From Burkholderia sp. IMCC1007 (GTDB taxonomy: Bacteria > Pseudomonadota > Gammaproteobacteria > Burkholderiales > Burkholderiaceae): 64,000 nt of DNA. Location of the stretch: the NCBI RefSeq assembly GCF_027257875.1, contig NZ_JAPVQY010000025.1, positions 35,400 to 99,399 on the forward strand. Direction: 5' to 3'. Made by a program: the position numbers and the translations under genes. Positions 1-9,606 of the stretch are shown piece by piece; position 1 is the first letter of the stretch; each line of letters starts with the position of its first letter. The notes beneath the pieces are model-generated. The model was not told where the DNA came from. It saw nothing but the letters and a program-made list of their open reading frames with translations, and ran no database searches.

Positions 1-498
1 CTCGAACAGCACACCGGGAGGCGCGTCCTCGCCGAAATCGTGCGACGACAGCAACGTATAGCCGGAGGACCGGTAAAGGCCGACCGCTTCGGGTTGTCGC
101 GGCCCGGTTCCCAGATGGACGCGCGTGTAGCCTTGCCGGAGCGCCTGCGCCTCGAGCTCGGCCAGTACGCGCCGCGCGAGCCCCTGACGACGATGCGCGT
201 GACTGACCCAGATCCGCTTGAACTCCGCCGTGGCCGGTGTGTGATGGCGCATGAATGCACCGCCCGCGATGGCCTGGCCTGCTCTCAACAGCAGCAGAAA
301 CGCGCCTTGAGGCGGCGCAAACGCTTCGACCGGATAGCGCACGAGCTCCTTGTCGAGTTCCTCTGCAGGAATATAGGCGGCATAGCGGCTGCTGTATTCG
401 TACGCCAGCTCGTCGAACAGCGGCCGCGTGAGCGGGTCCCTGGCCGACACATAGACGAACCGGTCACGCTGATCCAGCGAAGCTTCGACTTCAGACAT
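1..498 (-). CDS. GNAT-family N-acetyltransferase (C-terminus cut by window edge)
   Basis: The reverse strand is open from an ATG at 498 to base 1, giving 166 residues with no stop, so the gene continues to the left. An AGGAGA Shine-Dalgarno lies about 7 bases upstream of the ATG. The protein has the GNAT layout: a beta strand with FKRIWVS (around residue 93), the acetyl-CoA loop RRQGLAR (around 104), a helix ARRVLAELEAQA, then LGTGPRQPEAVGLYRSSGY, which is the typical GNAT motif B. GNAT enzymes transfer an acetyl group from acetyl-CoA to an amine; the substrate cannot be read from the sequence. It begins next to a gene-free stretch, so no operon partner is visible. Family call is firm, specificity unknown. 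Confidence 0.85.
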   Translation of the reverse strand, partial: MSEVEASLDQRDRFVYVSARDPLTRPLFDELAYEYSSRYAAYIPAEELDKELVRYPVEAFAPPQGAFLLLLRAGQAIAGGAFMRHHTPATAEFKRIWVSHAHRRQGLARRVLAELEAQALRQGYTRVHLGTGPRQPEAVGLYRSSGYTLLSSHDFGEDAPPGVLFE

Positions 499-876
499 CA
501 AACGTCTCCTCACGAACCGGTGCCCGACTGTCGGGCCGGCAGTTGACTTGTCCATCGGTGGATGCTCATTGCGGGAGTCCGGCCCGCTGCGCTGTAGCAG
601 GCCACGTGTACACGTGGGCGCTGCTCGCTTTCCGGCACGGAAATGAACGGACGGGAATGAGTCGGGATGTGCATGGTCCGGGCACGGGCGGACCGGTTGA
701 CGATACTGGCGTCCGCTCGAGGGCTTGATCTTAGTCAACCTCGATCACGCGCAAAATACCGATTGCTGCGATGCTTCGGTGCCGCGCGCAGATAACGAAT
801 CCCGTGCGGGTCGTGTAACGCGCGCAGCGTACGGTGCGAAATGCCCGGGCGTCACAGGTTGCCGGGCGCGCAAGAG
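499..876. other. Gene-free stretch
   Basis: No open frame here has a ribosome binding site or protein-like composition. It probably holds the promoter of the GNAT gene (reverse strand). I see no convincing terminator, repeat or RNA gene. Confidence 0.5.
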
Positions 877-1080
877 TCAGCCGACGAGGCTCGCGTCGAC
901 GCCGCTGCGCACGATGAGGTCGAACCGTTCAGGCCGAACCGGGAACAGTGTGGATTCGCACGTGCGACCGTCGACCAGCCGCGACTTGTAATATCGACAC
1001 GCCGTCGTTGTTTTCCACCCCTGAAATAACAAACGACTGCGCAACAGCACGTCATCGATTCGCACGTCACTCAATTTCAC
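877..1080 (-). CDS. Possible small protein (67 aa) overlapping the end of the CheB-like gene
   Basis: A GTG-initiated frame overlaps the last 14 bases of the upstream CheB-like gene and runs 67 codons. It reads as natural protein: it starts with KLSDVRIDDVL, contains RYYKSRLVDGRTCES and ends RSGVDASLVG. Third positions are GC-rich like those of neighbouring genes, whereas the other frames here are Cys/Ser/Arg-rich nonsense. There is no strong Shine-Dalgarno; translational coupling to the upstream gene would be needed. No family is recognised. A different GTG at 1070 overlaps the CheB stop codon but leads into an implausible frame. Treat as a candidate only. Confidence 0.35.
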   Translation of the reverse strand: MKLSDVRIDDVLLRSRLLFQGWKTTTACRYYKSRLVDGRTCESTLFPVRPERFDLIVRSGVDASLVG

Positions 1081-2071
1081 GCTCACGTATCGCTGTCCCC
1101 AGCGCGTTGCGCAAAACATCCGCGAGCCGCTGATTTTCGTCGATGCGCGCCTGTTCGATCGCAACGTCCTCGGCGTTTCCTGTGCGCTGCGCCCATTGCT
1201 GCCGTTCGCGCGCGAAAATGATGCGCTCGTGAACCGCCCGTATCGCCACCCATATCGCGTCTTCCGCCTCCTGGGCCTCCGCGTCGTCCAGGGACAGCGC
1301 GGAGAATGCATGCCCGGTATGGCACCGATACCGTAGCGGACGGTCGTCGCGCATGCGCCACAGCACGCCGGCACAACTGGGACAAGTGAGCGCGGACCGT
1401 TCGCCGATCGTATCGAGAAGCTCAGGCGCCACGACGCCTCCCTCTGCAATTCGGGTCTCGTCATCGAGACCGCGCAAGTCTGCCATTTTCTCGCCCTCCT
1501 TCGCGGGCGCGCCATGGACTGCTGCATGGATCGCCTGCGGCAACTCCTCCGCTTTTGCGACGGCATCGGCGCCTGCTGCAGCAAGCGCGCTGCGCGGCAT
1601 CGAAGGCGCCTCGCAATCGGCCGGATCCTGGACGATACCGTAGCCGCCGCGTGCCCGGATCGCGGCCAGGCCGGCCGCGCCGTCATCCAGGTCGCCGCTG
1701 AGGACCACGCCGACCGCCCGCGGGCCGTATTCGCGCGCAATTGACCGGAACAGCGGGTCCGCGGCCGGCCGCGCGTAGTTTTCCGCGGCGGTATCGAGCA
1801 GCGAGAAATGCCCGCTGCGCAGAATCATATGGCGATCCGGGGGCGCGATATAAATGCGACCGGCGCACGCGCGTTCCCCGTGTATCGCCGCGCTCGCATT
1901 CAGGCTGCCCCATCGGGCCATCAGTTCCGGCAACATCGTCCGATGCCGGCCGATGTGCTGCACGATGCAAATCGGCACCGGGAAATCGGCGGCGAAGCCC
2001 TTCGCCAACGCCCGGAGGACGGTGAGGCCGCCTCTGGACGCGGCGATGGCGACAATATCTCGATGGTCCAT
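1067..2071 (-). CDS. Stand-alone CheB-type methylesterase with zinc-ribbon-like C-terminus
   Basis: 334 residues. The start at 2071 is chosen over an upstream ATG because AAAGGAGG sits 4-7 bases before it. Residues 1-185 form a CheB methylesterase domain with the catalytic triad in its expected motifs: Ser12 (IAASRGG), His39 (IVQHIG) and Asp130 (GDLDDGAAG). CheB hydrolyses methyl-glutamate on chemoreceptors. There is no N-terminal receiver domain, so the usual phosphorylation control is missing. The C-terminal part (about 225-334) carries CPSCAG and, 20 residues later, CHTGHAF, a possible metal-binding module, then a charged helix (ERQQWAQRTGNAED). It follows a large CheB/CheR hybrid kinase on the same strand with a 228-bp gap, so a joint signalling role is likely. 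No chemoreceptor, CheA or CheW is in the window. Substrate is inferred from the family only. Confidence 0.85.
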   Translation of the reverse strand: MDHRDIVAIAASRGGLTVLRALAKGFAADFPVPICIVQHIGRHRTMLPELMARWGSLNASAAIHGERACAGRIYIAPPDRHMILRSGHFSLLDTAAENYARPAADPLFRSIAREYGPRAVGVVLSGDLDDGAAGLAAIRARGGYGIVQDPADCEAPSMPRSALAAAGADAVAKAEELPQAIHAAVHGAPAKEGEKMADLRGLDDETRIAEGGVVAPELLDTIGERSALTCPSCAGVLWRMRDDRPLRYRCHTGHAFSALSLDDAEAQEAEDAIWVAIRAVHERIIFARERQQWAQRTGNAEDVAIEQARIDENQRLADVLRNALGTAIREREIE

Positions 2072-2299
2072 AGCGCCTCCTTTGGGAAGGCGGCGCAAAA
2101 TTCATGCCCGACGCGAGATACCGTCATGCACGCGATGCACGTCGCCCGACGCGGGTACGGTCGTCATGGTCCGCCCCCGCCGCGCTCCGCCATTCGATCG
2201 ATGCGAAGCACGCGCCGGGCCAGCACGACGCAGACGACTTGCGGCGTCTCGCCGTCCGTGGCGATACGCGCGCGTGCGACTTGCTTCAGGCCGGTGGCT

Positions 2300-5200
2300 T
2301 CAGCGACGGCCGCCCAACGCATCGAGCAGCATCGCGAAATCGAGCGGCTTGGCGAGGTGCCGGTCGAATCCGGCCGCCGACGCAGCCCGGACGTCGTGCT
2401 GCCGATTGCGGCCCGTCAACGCGATCGCCTTGATGTTCGCCCATTGCGGGTTGGCTCTGACTTGCTGAATGAACTCGTAGCCGTCCATGTCGGCAAGGCC
2501 TATGTCGGACAAGATGACGTCGGTCGGCGTGTCCGGCAGCATCGCGAGCGCCGACGTGCCGCTGTCGGCTGCGTTGACCACCGCCCCGGCCAGCTGCAGC
2601 AGCGCCGTCAGCGACCGCGCCGTTTCCATGTCGTCCTCGACGAGCAGCACGCGCAGGCCGGCGATACTTCCGTCGGCACGGCCGCCGGCGACCACGGCAC
2701 GCTCGTCCGACGCGGTCGGCAGCCATACCGTCATCGTGGCCCCCAGCCCCAGGCCGGCGGAAGCGGCGGAAATACGGCCGCCATGCATCTCGACGAGCTG
2801 CCGCACGAGCGCCAGCCCGATGCCCAGGCCGCCGCGCGCCCTGTCGCGGGGCGACTGGCGGAACATGTCGAAGATGTGCGGGAGCATTTCGCCGTCGATA
2901 CCCTGGCCGTCGTCCGCGACGTCGACGCGCAGCATCGCGCCTTCCTGCGCCAGACGCAGCACGATGCGTCCGCGCGACTGGGTGAACTTGAGCGCGTTGG
3001 ACATCAGGTTCCAGAAAATCTGCTCGCACCGAACCGGATCGGCGAGTGCGATCGCCGGTTCGGCGGGCAACTCGGTCGTGAGGACGAGGCCGCGCGCGTG
3101 CGCCTCGGCCTCGCACGTATCCGCGATGGTCCGCAGCACGGCCGACAGATCCACCCGCGACAGCTGCAGTGCGAGCTTGCCGGTCTGAATGCGCGACAGG
3201 TCGAGCAGGTCGTCGATGATCTGCGCCTGTGCACGTACGGCCTGCCGGATCGATTCGGCGGCTTCGCGAACGGCGGGAATGTCGCGCGTCTCGGGAAGGC
3301 GCGGCAGCATCTCCGACTTGACGCCGATCAGGTTGAGCGGATGCCTCAATTCGTGCGACAGCACGGCAATGAACTCGTCCTTCAACTGATTCGAGCTGAG
3401 CGCTTGCTCGCGTGCCGCCTGTTCCCGCGCGAGCGCTTCGCGATTCGCGTCGTCGCTCTCCTTGTGCTGCGTCATGTCGCGGACGATCTTCGCGAAACCG
3501 TTGAACGAGGTGTCGGAAATCGGCGCGACCACGCCGCTGCAGAAGATCCGGCGCCCGTCCTTGGTGCGGTGCCAGCGCTCGTCGTCCGCGCGTCCTTCGC
3601 GGGTCGCGACGTCGCGCTCGCGCGCCGGCGCTCGCGCCTGCCGGTCGTTCGGTTCGTAGATCAGCTCCACGTCCTGGCCGATCATCTCGTCTTCCGTATA
3701 GCCGAAGATGCGCTCGGCACCGGCGTTCCAGCTCACGATCGATCCGTTGTTGTCCTGGATGATGATCGCGTAGTCCTTGGTCGACTGCGCGACGAGCCGC
3801 AGGCGCTGCTCGCCCGCGCGGGCCACTTCTTCCGCGTGATGCCGGTCGGTGATGTCGATGAGCGTGATCACCGCGCCGTCGATATGGTCGTCCGCCGTAC
3901 GATACGGCAGCAGCCGCATCAGATACCACCGGCCCGCGTCGCTCTCGATCTCTCGCTCGATCAGTCGCAGCGACTGAAACGACTGGCGGACATCGTCGGC
4001 CAACGTCGGATAGCGCAGCTTGTGAGTGATATGAAACAGCGAGCGGCCGAGATCGGTATCGATCAGATTGAAGATGGCCGTTGCGTTGGGCGTGAATCGC
4101 TTGACGCGGATCTCCTTGTCGACGAACACGGTCGCGATTTCGCTCGACGCGATGATATTGTGGAGGTCGTCGTTGGCCTTTGCCGTGTCTTCGATTCTCG
4201 CCTGCATTTCGGCATTCGCCGTCGTCAGCTCCTCGTTGACCGATTGCAGCTCTTCCTTGCTGCTTTCCAGCTCCTCGCTGGTGGAACGCAATTCCTCGTT
4301 GATCGCCTGCAGTTCCTCGTTCGACGCTTTCAGTTCCTCGACCGACGTTTCGTACTGCTCGATGATCGTCGCCAGCTGCTCCCGGCTATGCTGCAGTTCC
4401 TGTTCGAGCTGCGCGAGAACCGGATCCTGTCCGCTCGCTTCGGTCTGGTCCTCGTCGGTCATGCGGCCTGCCACCTCGTCGAATACGATGAGCAGAAACT
4501 CCGCGCTCGCGACCTTGTCGTGAAACGGCCTGACGGTCATGTTGATCCACGACACGCGCGCGTCGTGCGCCCATTTGACACGGCGCGCCTCGACGCTCGT
4601 ACCGGTTTGCAGCGCCCGGAAGATCGCGGTGCGCAGATCGAGCCTCAGGTCGGGCAGCACCAGCGTCATGATGTTGCTGGACAACTCGCCCCCGACATGT
4701 CTCAGGAACCGCCCGGCATTATCCGACAGGTGAACCACGTTCGATTCGCGGTCGATGATGACGCTCGGCGGGGAATACGTTTCCAGCGCGCGCTGATGGA
4801 GTTCCGAATAGGAGAAATTGCGTTGCACCGGGCTGACGGGCACACGCAGTTGCGGCTGCGGCGACGCTCGCTCGTCGGACATGCCGGATTCGATCTGGAA
4901 CATCGGCGGAAAGCCCGTGGCAGGCTTTGCACGATGCGTGACGATACGCGCGCGGTAAATCCGGCGCTTCTTGTCCACGACGGTAAACAGATCGTCGGCG
5001 GCGTCCGCGGATTCCGCGGTGCCCAGGAACAGGTAGCCATTGGGGCGCAACGCGAAATGGAACAGCTCCAGGATCTGCCGCTGCACCGCGCGCTCCAGAT
5101 AGATCAGCACGTTGCGGCACGAGATCAGATCCAGATGCGAGAACGGCGGATCGCGCAGCAGGCTGTGCGCGGCGAACAGGATGCGTTCGCGCACAGCCTT

Positions 5201-6439
5201 CGCGATCACGTAGTGCGCGCCTTCGCGCGTGAAATACCGCTGCAGAAGCGCGGCCGGCACATCGCCCGCGATCGACAGCGGATAGGAACCGGTCCGCGCC
5301 CGCACGATCGCCGCATCGTCGATATCGGTGGCAAACACCTGAATGGCCTGGCTCGACATGGCCGCTTCTTTCGCACGCGCCAGCAGCAGCGAGATCGAGT
5401 ACGCCTCTTCCCCGGTAGCGCACCCGGCCACCCACACGCGCACCTGCTCCTCGAGGGATTGCGATCCGAACAACGAAGCGATCACTTCGCGTTCGAGGTA
5501 ATCGAAGGCTTCGCGGTCACGAAAGAACTGCGTGACACCGATGAGCATGTCCGCCAGCAACGCCGTGGCCTCGTCGGGTGCGGTCCGCAGAAAATCGCGG
5601 TACGCGAGGAGGTCGCGCTGCCCGTTGACCTGCATGCGTCGCTCGATGCGCCGCAGCACGGTCGCCCGCTTGTACAGCCTGAAATCGTGGCCGGTGCGCA
5701 CCCGCAGGTGCATCAGGATATCGGCCAGCGCCCGTTCCGGGTCGTTCGCCGCGGGCCGGTCGACGCCGTGAAGCGCGTGTTCGGCCTCGAGGCTCTGGTG
5801 TTCGATGCGTTGTGCGTTCGCCCACAGATCGAGCAGCCGTTGCGGCATTTCAGACGCGGGAAGCACGATATCGACGCGGGCCGTCGAGATCGCGTGCTGC
5901 GGCATCTCCGCATACTCCGCGTCGTCCGGCGTCTGCGCGAGCGTGATGCCGCCCGCCGCCTTGATCGCGCTCAGGCCGGCGGCGCCATCGGAGCCGGTAC
6001 CGGACATGACGATGCCGATCGCGCGCCAGTCGTGCGCATCGGCGAGCGTCCGAAAGAAGTGATCGATCGTGAGCGGCAGGCCGTCGGACGGTTCCCTATC
6101 GCGACAGCGAACGCAACCGTCGGACATTTCGAGTTGCACGCCGGGCGCGATGACGTAGATGTGGTTTTTCTCTATCGGTATGGTGCTCGTCACCTGATGC
6201 ACCGGCATACCGGTCGTGCGCTGCAGCACACCGTCCATGTGGCTGACCTGCTCGGGCGCCAGATGCATGACGACGACGAACGCCATCTCCATGCCGGTCG
6301 GTGCGCTCTCGAAAAAGGTCTGCAGGGCCGTCGTGCCGCCTGCCGAAGCTCCGATGCCTACTACCGGAAACGACAGATCGCTCTTCAAGACTGCCGGGGA
6401 TGGCAGCCGCTTCTGATCCGTAGGCTCGTGCCGTGCCAT
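2300..6439 (-). CDS. CheB-CheR-PAS-PAS-histidine kinase-receiver hybrid protein
   Basis: 1379 residues; AGGAGA lies 5 bases before the ATG. Domains in order: CheB methylesterase (about 20-205, with Ser32 in GIGASAGG, His59, Asp151 in GTGSDGAAG); CheR methyltransferase (about 235-500, SAM loop VAGCATGEEAYS at 338-349, then DLISCRNVLIYL); a Glu-rich coiled coil (about 670-760, repeated NEEL/SEEL/KEEL heptads); two PAS domains (about 760-865 and 880-990); HisKA with the phospho-acceptor His1029 in SHELRHPL; an HATPase domain; and a C-terminal receiver from about 1261 with Asp1312 (LSDIG) and Lys in AKPL. Proteins of this architecture are known sensor hybrids that combine receptor-modifying enzymes with a kinase. 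All key residues are present, so it should be active. Input signal and output partner are unknown; the neighbouring CheB-like protein is the obvious partner. Confidence 0.93.
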   Translation of the reverse strand: MARHEPTDQKRLPSPAVLKSDLSFPVVGIGASAGGTTALQTFFESAPTGMEMAFVVVMHLAPEQVSHMDGVLQRTTGMPVHQVTSTIPIEKNHIYVIAPGVQLEMSDGCVRCRDREPSDGLPLTIDHFFRTLADAHDWRAIGIVMSGTGSDGAAGLSAIKAAGGITLAQTPDDAEYAEMPQHAISTARVDIVLPASEMPQRLLDLWANAQRIEHQSLEAEHALHGVDRPAANDPERALADILMHLRVRTGHDFRLYKRATVLRRIERRMQVNGQRDLLAYRDFLRTAPDEATALLADMLIGVTQFFRDREAFDYLEREVIASLFGSQSLEEQVRVWVAGCATGEEAYSISLLLARAKEAAMSSQAIQVFATDIDDAAIVRARTGSYPLSIAGDVPAALLQRYFTREGAHYVIAKAVRERILFAAHSLLRDPPFSHLDLISCRNVLIYLERAVQRQILELFHFALRPNGYLFLGTAESADAADDLFTVVDKKRRIYRARIVTHRAKPATGFPPMFQIESGMSDERASPQPQLRVPVSPVQRNFSYSELHQRALETYSPPSVIIDRESNVVHLSDNAGRFLRHVGGELSSNIMTLVLPDLRLDLRTAIFRALQTGTSVEARRVKWAHDARVSWINMTVRPFHDKVASAEFLLIVFDEVAGRMTDEDQTEASGQDPVLAQLEQELQHSREQLATIIEQYETSVEELKASNEELQAINEELRSTSEELESSKEELQSVNEELTTANAEMQARIEDTAKANDDLHNIIASSEIATVFVDKEIRVKRFTPNATAIFNLIDTDLGRSLFHITHKLRYPTLADDVRQSFQSLRLIEREIESDAGRWYLMRLLPYRTADDHIDGAVITLIDITDRHHAEEVARAGEQRLRLVAQSTKDYAIIIQDNNGSIVSWNAGAERIFGYTEDEMIGQDVELIYEPNDRQARAPARERDVATREGRADDERWHRTKDGRRIFCSGVVAPISDTSFNGFAKIVRDMTQHKESDDANREALAREQAAREQALSSNQLKDEFIAVLSHELRHPLNLIGVKSEMLPRLPETRDIPAVREAAESIRQAVRAQAQIIDDLLDLSRIQTGKLALQLSRVDLSAVLRTIADTCEAEAHARGLVLTTELPAEPAIALADPVRCEQIFWNLMSNALKFTQSRGRIVLRLAQEGAMLRVDVADDGQGIDGEMLPHIFDMFRQSPRDRARGGLGIGLALVRQLVEMHGGRISAASAGLGLGATMTVWLPTASDERAVVAGGRADGSIAGLRVLLVEDDMETARSLTALLQLAGAVVNAADSGTSALAMLPDTPTDVILSDIGLADMDGYEFIQQVRANPQWANIKAIALTGRNRQHDVRAASAAGFDRHLAKPLDFAMLLDALGGRR

Positions 6440-6983
6440 TGACTTCTCCTGATGGTGTGGTGGGATGTCGTGCGCCGGCAGTCGATCGATGCCGCTCGGA
6501 TTGCGTCATCCGGGAGTTCCGCGCTCGCCCCGTGACGCTTCCTCGCGCCCGTGCGCATTGTACGGCAGCGCAATCGGTATCCCGACTCCCTGAAGCGACG
6601 TCTCGCCTGCCGCCGGTACCCCGTTCGCCCGAAAGTCGGCGGTCCCGACGCGGCTGTCCGACGGCGTCTCGCGCGTTCTTCCGCTGCGCGCCTCGGCGGT
6701 ATCCGAGCGTCGAATCGATAGAGCGGCTGCAGGTCCGTCATACAATTCTTGACTGTGCCCATCCCGCGGACCTGTTAGGATGCCGGTCTCCTGGCCTGGA
6801 TCGCAGGCAATGGGCGTTTGATCGCCCCCTTTTTTCGGCGCCCTGCCGGCCGACCCAGCGGTCACCCCGGTCGACACGGCGCGCCGAACGGCCTCCTGCC
6901 CCGTCAAACCCGCAACACCCCGGCGCCGGCCAATCCGGCCCGTTGCAGCAACCGTTGGAGTGGCGCACGTTGCGCCAGCAAGC
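6440..6983. other. 544-bp intergenic stretch between divergent genes
   Basis: It separates the hybrid kinase (minus) from a small membrane-protein gene (plus) and should hold both promoters. A perfect 7-bp stem with a 3-base loop (TGGCGCA-cgt-TGCGCCA, 6961-6977) lies just before the plus-strand ATG at 6984. One reverse-strand frame over 6506-6750 has acceptable codon use but no start with a ribosome binding site, so I do not call it. Confidence 0.5.
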
Positions 6984-7139
6984 ATGAAGAAACTGAAGCG
7001 GCACATCCGTTCCCTGCGCGAGATGGACAGTACGCCCGTGGTACGCGCCGGCGCGCTGCTGCTGATGGCCGGCCTGCTGTACCTGCTGTGGCCGTCCGCC
7101 GAAGTCGCGCGCCTCGCGCTGGAATCCGTCGTACGCTGA
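6984..7139 (+). CDS. Small single-pass membrane protein (51 aa)
   Basis: 51 codons: a basic N-terminus (MKKLKRHIRSLREMDS), one hydrophobic segment of about 17 residues (AGALLLMAGLLYLLWPS, residues 23-39) and a short C-terminal tail ending ESVVR. This positive-inside plus membrane-helix layout, with GC-rich third positions, supports a real inner-membrane peptide. There is no clear Shine-Dalgarno; a short hairpin ends 6 bases before the ATG. It lies about 35 bp upstream of the leader peptide of the tryptophanyl-tRNA synthetase and could share its transcript. Function unknown. Confidence 0.5.
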   Translation: MKKLKRHIRSLREMDSTPVVRAGALLLMAGLLYLLWPSAEVARLALESVVR

Positions 7140-7174
7140 AGCACACCCCGCCGGCGCTGCGCTATACTTGCGCG

Positions 7175-7218
7175 ATGGAAACCCGACCTGCCTCCCCGAA
7201 CATGCACTGCTGGTGGCG

Positions 7219-7225
<7 letters not shown>
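7175..7225 (+). CDS. Trp-rich leader peptide (METRPASPNMHCWWRA)
   Basis: A 16-residue open frame with two adjacent Trp codons (7211-7216), two sense codons before the TGA at 7223-7225. Trp is the rarest codon, and a tandem pair followed at once by a stop and competing stem-loops is the signature of a ribosome-mediated attenuator leader. The internal ATG at 7202 would give a 7-residue version with the same Trp pair. The downstream gene encodes tryptophanyl-tRNA synthetase, so charged tRNA-Trp level is the logical signal. No strong Shine-Dalgarno is visible, which is the weakest point. Confidence 0.7.
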
Positions 7226-8359
<1,134 letters not shown>

Positions 8360-8702
8360 GTTGGGACGGTGGCGCGCATTGCGCCACGCGATGTGCGCCC
8401 GACATGCGCGTTGACACGGGACGCAGCCCGCAACAGTTGGAAAAGATTCCGTTCCCGTCGTTGCCTCGAAGAAAGTGCTCGATTTCGCGAGCGTTCCGTG
8501 TCGCTCGCCGGCCACCAGAGGGCTGCCACCGCCATCGTGCGGCTCGCGTGCGGATCGCCCGTCAGCACAGCCGCCGCGATCAGCCGGCTCCCGGCATTGA
8601 CCCGTAAAGACCGCTTCGCTAACGTGGGCCGCTGACAACAACGACGGCGAACGGGGCGTATAGCGCGTGCGGCCTGCCTGGCCTGCATTTCGAGGACACG
8701 GC
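8360..8702. other. 343-bp stretch after trpS
   Basis: No supported gene. A reverse-strand frame has some ordered hydrophobic stretches but no start signal or recognised family. The composition shifts to lower GC toward the accessory gene pair that follows. Confidence 0.45.
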
Positions 8703-9131
8703 GTGACCACCTATCGTTACCAGAATCAGCAAAACCTGACTCCGATCGAGTTGTTCTTCCTGATTGCCGCAGACGAAACCTGCAAGCAGCCCAACATCGA
8801 CGATGTCGAAGCCGTTGTTTTGATTCTGTCCGGGCTACCCATTCTTCCAACCCGAGCCAAGCCGTTGGGCACGACCCGAGGTACGTCCGTCGCCTCCGTC
8901 ATGTCAAGGTCGATATTTCGGTATGAGTTCAAGCGCAAGGTATTGCCGACGGTCACGCTGAAAAGCATCAAGAGATTGCGGATAATCCTGACACATCGAC
9001 TCGCCGTGTTTGTCGGACGAACAATACCGGGGGTCGGCTGGGTGCTGCTTGCCACGGATGTCTTCCATATTGTCCGAAGCACCGTTTACCGGTACAACCA
9101 GATTGTGAAACCCGAGGACAGGATTTTCTGA
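8703..9131 (+). CDS. Hypothetical protein, partner of the DUF1493-like gene
   Basis: 142 residues from a GTG start with GAGGA 6 bases upstream. The N-terminal half is polar (TTYRYQNQQNLTPIELFFLIAADETCKQPNI), the centre is basic (FRYEFKRKVLPTVTLKSIKRLRIILTHR) and about residues 105-125 form a hydrophobic stretch (RTIPGVGWVLLATDVFHIV) that could insert in or lie on a membrane. Its TGA overlaps the ATG of the next gene (TGATG), so the two are translationally coupled. Codon use is noticeably less GC-rich than that of trpS upstream, which fits acquisition by transfer. I do not recognise the family; small proteins paired with DUF1493 genes occur in accessory loci of enterobacteria and Burkholderia. 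Confidence 0.75.
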   Translation: MTTYRYQNQQNLTPIELFFLIAADETCKQPNIDDVEAVVLILSGLPILPTRAKPLGTTRGTSVASVMSRSIFRYEFKRKVLPTVTLKSIKRLRIILTHRLAVFVGRTIPGVGWVLLATDVFHIVRSTVYRYNQIVKPEDRIF

Positions 9132-9481
9132 TGGACGACCGCGAAAGCCGGGACACGCTGGAAGCATTCATTCGCAAGGAAGCAGCCATATCGGACCGTC
9201 ACCCGATTACGGACAGCACCTCGATCGCGGATGATCTGGGGCAGACCGGCGACGACGCCGACATCTTGATGGAGCGTTTTTTCGACCGGTTCGGCGTCGA
9301 TCGCGGGGACTACGATTTCGGTCGCTACTTCCTGATGGAGGGAGAAGGGCTGCTCTATCACGTGTTGAGAAAATACCTGCTCGGAAAGCCCCATACGTTC
9401 CAGCGACATGCGCTGACCGTCGGCATGTTGCGCAAATCGGTGTCACTCGGAACATGGCATTCCGAAACGATCGAAAGCTAG
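9131..9481 (+). CDS. DUF1493-like small acidic protein
   Basis: 116 residues, starting inside the stop codon of the preceding gene. It has the DDLGQTGDDA segment (residues 34-43) and a following FFDRFGVDRGDYDFGRYF stretch, which match my recollection of the DUF1493 family, a set of small acidic helical proteins that resemble acyl carrier proteins. No phosphopantetheine serine in a DSL-type motif is seen; the equivalent loop is GDDAD. The function of DUF1493 is not established. With the gene before it, it forms a two-gene lower-GC cassette. A toxin/immunity or small-molecule carrier role is possible but unproven. Confidence 0.65.
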   Translation: MDDRESRDTLEAFIRKEAAISDRHPITDSTSIADDLGQTGDDADILMERFFDRFGVDRGDYDFGRYFLMEGEGLLYHVLRKYLLGKPHTFQRHALTVGMLRKSVSLGTWHSETIES

Positions 9482-9606
9482 CTCCCGCGGGAATCGCGAG
9501 CCGATCGCGCCGCATTTGCCGGCATTGCCTGCAGCGTCGCCACGCAGGCCGCTTCCACGCCCGCCTCCGGCCGTGAGCCGCGCATCGCCACCCACGCTGC
9601 TCGGCG

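Noticed and set aside
2164..2322. 52-codon reverse frame overlapping the end of the hybrid kinase
   Set aside because: Codon use is acceptable but there is no Shine-Dalgarno and no recognisable fold; overlaps the kinase stop by 23 bp.
1808..6442. A 1544-codon open frame on the plus strand opposite the hybrid kinase
   Set aside because: It is the complement of a GC-biased gene with all CheB/CheR/kinase motifs intact; its peptide is Arg/Gln/His-rich with no domain.
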